Shown here: piece by piece, positions 13,513 through 18,922 of the stretch
Position numbering within the stretch: the stretch's first letter is position 1
Layout: each line of letters begins with the position of its first letter
Source of the DNA: Clostridia bacterium
Lineage (GTDB): Bacteria; Bacillota; Clostridia; Saccharofermentanales; Saccharofermentanaceae
Length of the DNA stretch: 18,922 bases
Assembly: GCA_017881645.1 (NCBI GenBank)
Contig: JADGQQ010000004.1
Span: forward strand, 1 to 18,922
Direction of reading: 5' to 3'
Position numbers and translations under genes: made by a program
Notes under the pieces: model-generated
Seen by the model: only the letters and a program-made list of their open reading frames with translations
The model's database searches: none
What the model was told of the DNA's origin: nothing

Positions 13513-15108
13513 ATGCTGGATGTATCAGGAGTTACGCTGCGGTTTGGCGGGCGAACTCTTTTTGAAGATGTAAACATCATTTTTACCAAAGGAAACTGTT
13601 ATGGCATCATCGGAGCGAACGGCGCCGGTAAATCGACGTTCCTCAGAATTATTTCCGGCGATATCGAGCCGAGCAAGGGCGGCGTTACGCTGTCACCCGG
13701 CGAACGCATGGCGGTTCTCGAACAGGATCACTTTAAGTATGATGCTTTTACCGTCCGGGATACGGTTATCATGGGCCACACGCGCCTGTACCAGATCATC
13801 GGCGAGAAAGAAAAACTCTATGCCAAGACGGATTTTACCGAAGAAGACGGTATCCATCTGGGCAATCTGGAGGGCGAATTCGCCGAACTCGACGGATGGT
13901 CCGCCGAAAGCAATGCGGATCAGCTGCTGCAGGGGCTCGGACTGCCGGAATCTTTCTATGACCGCAAAATGGGCGACCTGACCGGATCGCAGAAGGTCAA
14001 AGTACTCCTGGCACAGGCTCTGTTCGGCAACCCGGATGTGCTTCTGCTCGATGAGCCGACCAACCATCTGGATCTGGATTCCTGCCGCTGGCTCGAGGAA
14101 TATCTGCTGAATTTTGAGAACACCGTCCTGGTCGTATCACATGACCGTCACTTTCTCAACAAAGTCTGCACGCATATCGCCGATATCGATTTCTCCAAAG
14201 TGACACTTTTCCAGGGGAATTACGATTTCTGGTATGAATATACACAGCTGTCCCTTCGACAGAACAAGGACCAGACCAAGAAGATCGAGACCAGAAGGAA
14301 AGAACTGCAGGATTTCATTACCCGGTTCTCGGCGAATGCCTCGAAATCCAAACAGGCGACCTCCCGCAAGAAGCTCCTCGAAAATCTCGAGCTGCCCGAG
14401 GTGGTCAACTCGTCCAGAAGATATCCGTTTATTTCCTTCACGCAGGATCGTGAAATCGGCAATGACGTGCTTTTTGTGCGCGGCCTGACGAAGACGCTTT
14501 TCGGACGTAAGGTGCTCGATAATATTTCCTTTACAATGGATAAGGGCGACGCGATCGCATTCGTCGGCGAAGACGAAGTCGCGAACACGACGCTGTTCCG
14601 GATTCTGATGGGTGAAATCGAGCCGGATGCGGGTGAGTTCAAGTGGGGCATTACGACCACGCGTTCCTTCCTTCCGAAAGATAACAACGCTTTCTTTGAG
14701 GGCTCGGAGCTGTCTCTTGTCGACTGGCTCCGTCAGTATTCGAAAGACCAGAATGAGACGTACATCCGGGGATTCCTGGGACGCATGCTTTTTTCCGGTG
14801 AAGAAGCTCTGAAGAACGCAAGCGTATTGTCCGGAGGCGAGAAGGTGCGCTGCATGCTCTCGAAAATGATGCTGTCCGGATCCAACGTCCTGCTTCTGGA
14901 CGACCCGACGAATCACCTTGACCTTGAGGCCATCACAGCCGTGAACGAAGGAGTGAAGGCTTTTAAAGGATCAATGCTTTTCACCTCGCATGACCATGAG
15001 TTCGTTCAGACCGTCGCTAACCGCATCATGGAAATCCGTCCGCAGGGACTGCTGGATAAGCGGATGCTGTACGACGAATACCTCGAGCGGCATGCCGAAT
15101 TCGTCTGA
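13513..15108 (+). CDS. ABC-F family ATPase, YkpA/YbiT-like, with degenerate second site
   Basis: 531 residues with two ATP-binding cassettes and no membrane segment. Cassette 1: Walker A GANGAGKST (34-42), signature LTGSQ (156-160), Walker B LLLDEPTNHLDL (Asp180, Glu181) and SHDRHF H-loop. A charged linker (about 240-305) joins the cassettes. Cassette 2: Walker A position reads GEDEVANTT (352-360) with Asn358 in place of the invariant Lys; signature LSGGE (439-443) is intact; Walker B LLLDDPTNHLDLE has Asp464 in place of the catalytic Glu; SHDHEF follows. ABC-F proteins act on the ribosome. Sequence blocks such as NVNI.F..GNCYG and VIMGHTRLY match the YkpA/YbiT group. The start at 13513 is chosen because AGGAG lies six bases upstream; an in-frame ATG at 13480 lacks such a site. 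It has its own promoter and is followed by an AT-rich 125-base gap. Confidence 0.92.
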   Translation: MLDVSGVTLRFGGRTLFEDVNIIFTKGNCYGIIGANGAGKSTFLRIISGDIEPSKGGVTLSPGERMAVLEQDHFKYDAFTVRDTVIMGHTRLYQIIGEKEKLYAKTDFTEEDGIHLGNLEGEFAELDGWSAESNADQLLQGLGLPESFYDRKMGDLTGSQKVKVLLAQALFGNPDVLLLDEPTNHLDLDSCRWLEEYLLNFENTVLVVSHDRHFLNKVCTHIADIDFSKVTLFQGNYDFWYEYTQLSLRQNKDQTKKIETRRKELQDFITRFSANASKSKQATSRKKLLENLELPEVVNSSRRYPFISFTQDREIGNDVLFVRGLTKTLFGRKVLDNISFTMDKGDAIAFVGEDEVANTTLFRILMGEIEPDAGEFKWGITTTRSFLPKDNNAFFEGSELSLVDWLRQYSKDQNETYIRGFLGRMLFSGEEALKNASVLSGGEKVRCMLSKMMLSGSNVLLLDDPTNHLDLEAITAVNEGVKAFKGSMLFTSHDHEFVQTVANRIMEIRPQGLLDKRMLYDEYLERHAEFV

Positions 15109-15233
15109 GAAGCTATTTTACAGAAACATATAATTGTTTTTACAATTGGTTCACATAATATTGATAAACACGTATTGTAATTCCGAATATCCCGTGATAC
15201 GCTTATGCTATTAAAACGCAGGGCGGTGATGGT

Positions 15234-15935
15234 ATGGCCGGAATTTCGAAAATCGGTGTATGGGGCGACTCTATTCTAAAAGGTGTCATCTTTGATGCGG
15301 AATCCGGGCGGTATCGGCTGATCCGGAACGGAGCCGTCCATGATTTCGCGCAGCTTTTTCATCTGGATGTGAAGAACCATTCGCATTTCGGATGTACCGC
15401 ACCAAAGGGAATGGCCAGTCTGGACCGTACGCTCAGCGAAGGATTTGAGGCGGATATGGTGCTTCTGGAATTTGGCGGGAATGACTGCGATTATGACTGG
15501 GCAGATGTGTCCAGCACACCGCTGCAGGCGCATCAGCCCAATACAGTATATGAAGATTTTACGGCGGCCATGACCAAGATGATCCGCGCACTGCTCGACA
15601 AGGGAATTCGGCCCGTTCTCATGAATCTTCCGCCGATTGATTCGGTGCGGTTTTTCGACTGGATCACCAAGCCGGAGAACGTTGACCCGGACCGGGTGCT
15701 GACGTTTCTCGGAGAGAAAGAAAATATTTACCGTCATCAGGAACGATACTCGCATGCGATCGAAAGTCTGGCGAGGGAATACAATTTACTGCTCGTCGAT
15801 GTACGCGACGCATTCCTTCGCGAGGGGAATCTCGGAGCCTTTCTGTGCGCGGATGGGATTCACCCGAATGAAAAAGGACAGCGCCTGATCCAGGATGTAT
15901 TTTCTTCCTGTTTCTCAAGATATGCGCTTGCCTGA
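15234..15935 (+). CDS. SGNH/GDSL-type hydrolase
   Basis: 233 residues without signal peptide. Catalytic blocks of the SGNH superfamily: WGDSILKG (Ser13, block I), FGGNDCDYDW (Gly82, Asn83, block III) and DGIHPNEKGQ (Asp207, His210, block V). The fold is a Rossmann-like three-layer sandwich; members are esterases, lipases or carbohydrate deacetylases. Because no signal sequence is present the substrate is likely intracellular or imported, for example acetylated sugars, but this is inference. The ribosome-binding site is not a clean AGGAGG; AGGGCGGTGAT lies just upstream of the ATG. It follows the ABC-F gene after a 125-base gap that holds only an AT-rich 6-base-pair hairpin (AATTGT/ACAATT) and no good promoter, so cotranscription cannot be excluded. 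Confidence 0.87.
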   Translation: MAGISKIGVWGDSILKGVIFDAESGRYRLIRNGAVHDFAQLFHLDVKNHSHFGCTAPKGMASLDRTLSEGFEADMVLLEFGGNDCDYDWADVSSTPLQAHQPNTVYEDFTAAMTKMIRALLDKGIRPVLMNLPPIDSVRFFDWITKPENVDPDRVLTFLGEKENIYRHQERYSHAIESLAREYNLLLVDVRDAFLREGNLGAFLCADGIHPNEKGQRLIQDVFSSCFSRYALA

Positions 15936-16049
15936 AACACGAAAATTCCTGCGTTGGTAAGGGGAAACATCCGATTTACCTGCTATATTTAAATGAAATT
16001 AGGCCGTATACTTAATCATTATGGAGACCTCGTATTTTGGGCAAAATCA

Positions 16050-16078
16050 TTGCCCCGAAACAGGCTACATGCTATAAT
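16050..16078 (+). promoter_or_regulatory. Candidate promoter of the glutamate synthase gene
   Basis: TTGCCC (16050-16055), 17-base spacer, perfect TATAAT (16073-16078). Transcription would start near 16085. Confidence 0.6.
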
Positions 16079-16084
16079 GTTGAA

Positions 16085-16394
16085 ACCATTATGTCGGATC
16101 ATCGACCGGTTCGTTAAAACGCTTGGTTTATTTCCTGATATTGTGGGCTTTATGGGGTGTTACAGTGCATCAAAGGAGATGTACCTGGGCATTTCTGTTG
16201 CCCAATGACAGCAATGAATTCCCCATATTCGGACATCTTGACAGGAAGCATTGACCAGAGTTTTTGCCGCGGAGTGCACAGGGAATTCTTTTTGGATTCT
16301 GTTGTTTTGCTTTTTCCGTGCGGAACGTTGACGTCTGTGCCTGATTCAATACCGTAGGAATTGCGACAACATATAAAGGGGAGGCCAAATTACT
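16085..16394 (+). other. Long untranslated leader of gltB
   Basis: About 310 bases separate the predicted transcription start from the gltB start codon. I see a small hairpin GGGCA/TGCCC (16189-16205) but no recognised riboswitch, T-box or terminator with a T run. Small reading frames in it lack ribosome-binding sites and have no recognisable product. The upstream part of the gap (15936-16049) holds nothing I can name. Confidence 0.4.
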
Positions 16395-18922
16395 ATGTCA
16401 AACATGAGGGGATTACCTCAAGCGCAGGGGCTGTACGCTCCGCAATTTGAACATGACGCATGCGGAATAGGATTTGTTGTTAACATACGCGGTGAGAAAT
16501 CACACACCATAGTCCGGCAGGGGCTTACGATTCTCGCGAATTTAGCGCATCGCGGAGGTGCGGGAAGTGAAGAGAATACGGGAGACGGTGCCGGTATTTT
16601 ATTGCAGATTCCGGACCGGTTTTTCCGGCAGGTTTGTCCTCTGATTGATATCAACCTTCCGGCGGCCGGGGATTACGGCGTCGGTATGCTTTTCCTGCCA
16701 CGCCAGTCGGATGCCCGCAAAGACTGTCAGGAACGGATTGAGAAGATTGTCGAGAGTGAAGGACAGACCGTTCTCGGCTGGCGTACACTGCCGGTCAACG
16801 AGACGTCTCTCGGATCCGTCGCACGTTCGAACCGCCCGCATTTTTGTCAGATATTTATCGGGAAGAGCGCAGACTGCGTTACGGAACTCGATTTTGAGCG
16901 TAAGCTCTATGTCATCCGCAAGCGCTGTGAGAGTCTTACACTGAATCTTTCGGAAGACAGCAATGACTATTTTTATTTTGCCAGCCTTTCCTGCCGCACG
17001 ATCGTATACAAAGGTATGCTGACTGCGGATCAGATCGATGCTTTTTATCTGGATCTGGCGAGTCTTGAATTTGAATCCGGCCTGGCTCTTGTACACTCCC
17101 GTTACAGCACGAACACATTTCCGAGCTGGGAACGCGCACATCCATACCGCTATCTGATTCATAACGGAGAAATAAATACGCTGCGCGGCAACATTAACTC
17201 GATGCACGCACGTCAGTCCGGTATCCGGACGAAGCTCTTCGGAGAAGATGTCTCCAAGGTTTTCCCGATTATTAATCCGGAAGGCAGTGACTCGGCGATG
17301 TTCGACAACTGCCTTGAGTTCCTTTCGCTGTCCGGCCGTTCGCTTGCGCATGCTGCAATGATGATGGTTCCCGAGCCCTGGTCCAAGCATGAGAGCATGA
17401 GCGATGAGCTCAAGGCTTTCTACGAATTCCATGCGATGATCGAAGAGCCCTGGGACGGACCCGCAGCGATGGCCTTTACCGATGGACGCAAGCTTTGCGC
17501 CATTCTTGACAGGAACGGACTTCGTCCTTCGCGATATTATGTAACCAAAGACGGACTTGTTATTCTCGCATCTGAAGCCGGTGTTCTTGATATTCCGGCG
17601 GAGAACATTCTGATCAAAGAGCGCCTGCGTCCGGGCCGTCTCCTTTTGATTGACACCGAAGAAGGCCGTATCGTTACCGACGAAGAAATCAAGAGCACAA
17701 TGGCCGGTGAACAGCCGTACCGTTCATGGATCAACCAATATATGCGCAGCCTTGAACAGCTGCCCGTCCATAAAGATGCGCCGGTTTCGGCACCGATCGA
17801 TGTGTCGGATATTGAGCGTCTTCAGAAAGCTTACGGCTACACCTATGAAGACATCCGTTCCATGATTCTTCCGATGGCCCGGGACGGCATCGATCCGTTG
17901 GGTGCCATGGGACAGGACACGCCTCTTGCCGTACTGTCCGATAAACCGCAGCTCCTTTATAACTATTTCAAGCAGCTTTTTGCTCAGGTCACCAATCCTC
18001 CGATTGACGCCTTGCGTGAAGATATTGTCACGATGACCGAAATGTATCTTGGATCGGAAGGCAACTTGATTGATCCGAAGCCGGAAAACAGCCACCAGAT
18101 CAAAATCAAATATCCGATTCTCACCAATAAAGAAATGGACATATTGAAGAATGTGGCTGAGCCGGGATTCAAGTCGGTAACGATTCCGATTCTTTTCCCT
18201 GCAACCGGCGACGGTGCTGCACTCAAGGCTGCTCTTGACGAGATTTTTGAGACGGCAGAAGCAGCTGTCGATGCAGGCGCGAATCTTCTGATCCTGTCCG
18301 ACCGCGGAATGAATGAGACGATGGCTTCTATTCCGGCTCTTCTGGCGGTATCCGGACTGCATCAGTATCTGACCAGGAAGAGAAAGAGAAAGCATTTCAG
18401 TCTGATTCTTGAATCCGCAGAACCGCGCGAAGTACATCATTTTGCAGCCCTTATCGGATTTGGCGTCTCAGCAATCAATCCATATTTGGCCTATGCCACC
18501 GTGGAGAACCTTGTGCGCACCGGTCTGCTGACCGGCATGTCACAGGAATCGGCGCTTGCACATTTCGTGAAGGCTTCCGTTAAAGGTATCGTCAAGGTTC
18601 TGTCGAAGATGGGGATTTCCACGATCCAGAGCTATCAGGGAGCACAGATCTTTGAAGCTCTCGGTATTGCCGAAGATGTAATCGACACCTATTTCACATC
18701 GACGCCGAGCCGCATCGGAGGAATCGACCTGGATGTAATCGCACGTGAGGCCAACATGCGTCACGAGGAAGCCTACGCGGTCAACTCTCCGGATGACGGG
18801 CTCGAAGCCGGCGGCATCTATCAGTGGAGAAAAGACGGAGAATATCATCTCTTCAACCCGATGACGGTGCATCTGCTTCAGCAGGCCGTCCGTGCCGGAG
18901 ATTACCAGCAATTCAAGGAATA
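16395..18922 (+). CDS. gltB: Glutamate synthase large subunit, N-terminal 842 residues (3' end outside window)
   Basis: The frame is open to the right edge. The N-terminal class II glutamine amidotransferase domain starts at the catalytic Cys23 (EHDACGIGF), so a 22-residue propeptide is probably removed to free the Cys. Further landmarks are LAHRGG, RYSTNTFPSWERAHPYRYL, HNGEINTLRGN (His256-Glu259 region), GSDSAMFDN and DRNGLRPSRY. The central domain begins near residue 475 (YEDIRSMILPMA, DPLGAMGQDTPLAVLS, LAQVTNPPIDALRE-like). The window ends about where the FMN/Fe-S synthase domain should start. The enzyme moves the glutamine amide to 2-oxoglutarate, giving two glutamates, usually with a small GltD-like subunit. 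GGGGAGG lies about ten bases before the ATG. Full-length family members are about 1500 residues, so roughly 55 percent is visible. Confidence 0.96.
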   Translation, partial: MSNMRGLPQAQGLYAPQFEHDACGIGFVVNIRGEKSHTIVRQGLTILANLAHRGGAGSEENTGDGAGILLQIPDRFFRQVCPLIDINLPAAGDYGVGMLFLPRQSDARKDCQERIEKIVESEGQTVLGWRTLPVNETSLGSVARSNRPHFCQIFIGKSADCVTELDFERKLYVIRKRCESLTLNLSEDSNDYFYFASLSCRTIVYKGMLTADQIDAFYLDLASLEFESGLALVHSRYSTNTFPSWERAHPYRYLIHNGEINTLRGNINSMHARQSGIRTKLFGEDVSKVFPIINPEGSDSAMFDNCLEFLSLSGRSLAHAAMMMVPEPWSKHESMSDELKAFYEFHAMIEEPWDGPAAMAFTDGRKLCAILDRNGLRPSRYYVTKDGLVILASEAGVLDIPAENILIKERLRPGRLLLIDTEEGRIVTDEEIKSTMAGEQPYRSWINQYMRSLEQLPVHKDAPVSAPIDVSDIERLQKAYGYTYEDIRSMILPMARDGIDPLGAMGQDTPLAVLSDKPQLLYNYFKQLFAQVTNPPIDALREDIVTMTEMYLGSEGNLIDPKPENSHQIKIKYPILTNKEMDILKNVAEPGFKSVTIPILFPATGDGAALKAALDEIFETAEAAVDAGANLLILSDRGMNETMASIPALLAVSGLHQYLTRKRKRKHFSLILESAEPREVHHFAALIGFGVSAINPYLAYATVENLVRTGLLTGMSQESALAHFVKASVKGIVKVLSKMGISTIQSYQGAQIFEALGIAEDVIDTYFTSTPSRIGGIDLDVIAREANMRHEEAYAVNSPDDGLEAGGIYQWRKDGEYHLFNPMTVHLLQQAVRAGDYQQFKE

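Noticed and set aside
15993..16208. Plus-strand 71-codon frame between the SGNH hydrolase and gltB
   Set aside because: No ribosome-binding site, crosses the good TATAAT promoter of gltB, and has no recognisable product.

Overview
The window looks like chromosomal DNA from a Gram-positive, Clostridia-like member of the Bacillota, perhaps from the gut or rumen. The evidence is strong AGGAGG-type ribosome-binding sites, sigma-A-type promoters, an FMN riboswitch controlling an ECF riboflavin S-component, M15 (VanY-type) carboxypeptidases, a VanZ-like protein, a PadR regulator and a secreted cellulase. Genus cannot be fixed from the sequence. No insertion sequence, prophage, CRISPR array or complete RNA gene was seen.

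Layout. Bases 1-970 hold the 3' end of a flotillin/SPFH gene and a small heavy-metal-binding (CopZ-type) protein. Bases 1082-3697 encode an uncommon 871-residue fusion of a xylose-isomerase-like TIM barrel to a complete acyl-CoA synthetase; this is the most unusual protein here. Bases 3778-6166 (minus strand) form a likely three-gene unit: a lipoprotein D,D-carboxypeptidase, a membrane-anchored paralogue, and a GNAT acetyltransferase. Divergently, a consensus promoter and an FMN riboswitch with terminator lead into ribU (6504-7226). It is followed by a secreted, membrane-tethered GH5 cellulase and an overlapping VanZ-family gene.

Bases 10452-13216 (minus strand) carry a PadR regulator, a short-chain dehydrogenase and a membrane-anchored N-acetylmuramoyl-L-alanine amidase. 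Divergent from the amidase is an ABC-F ATPase with a degenerate second nucleotide site (13513-15108), then an SGNH hydrolase (15234-15935). After a long AT-rich leader comes the glutamate synthase large subunit, which starts at 16395 and runs off the right edge.

How the genes fit together. Envelope functions recur: flotillin, two D,D-carboxypeptidases, a VanZ-like protein and an amidase. They sit in separate transcription units, so the theme is cell-wall housekeeping rather than one dedicated system. Nothing is an obvious undescribed multi-gene system. The strongest leads are the TIM-barrel/acyl-CoA-synthetase fusion, the ABC-F protein with a broken second Walker A, and several unexplained structured or repeated regulatory regions (upstream of copZ, of the cellulase, of the ABC-F gene and of gltB).
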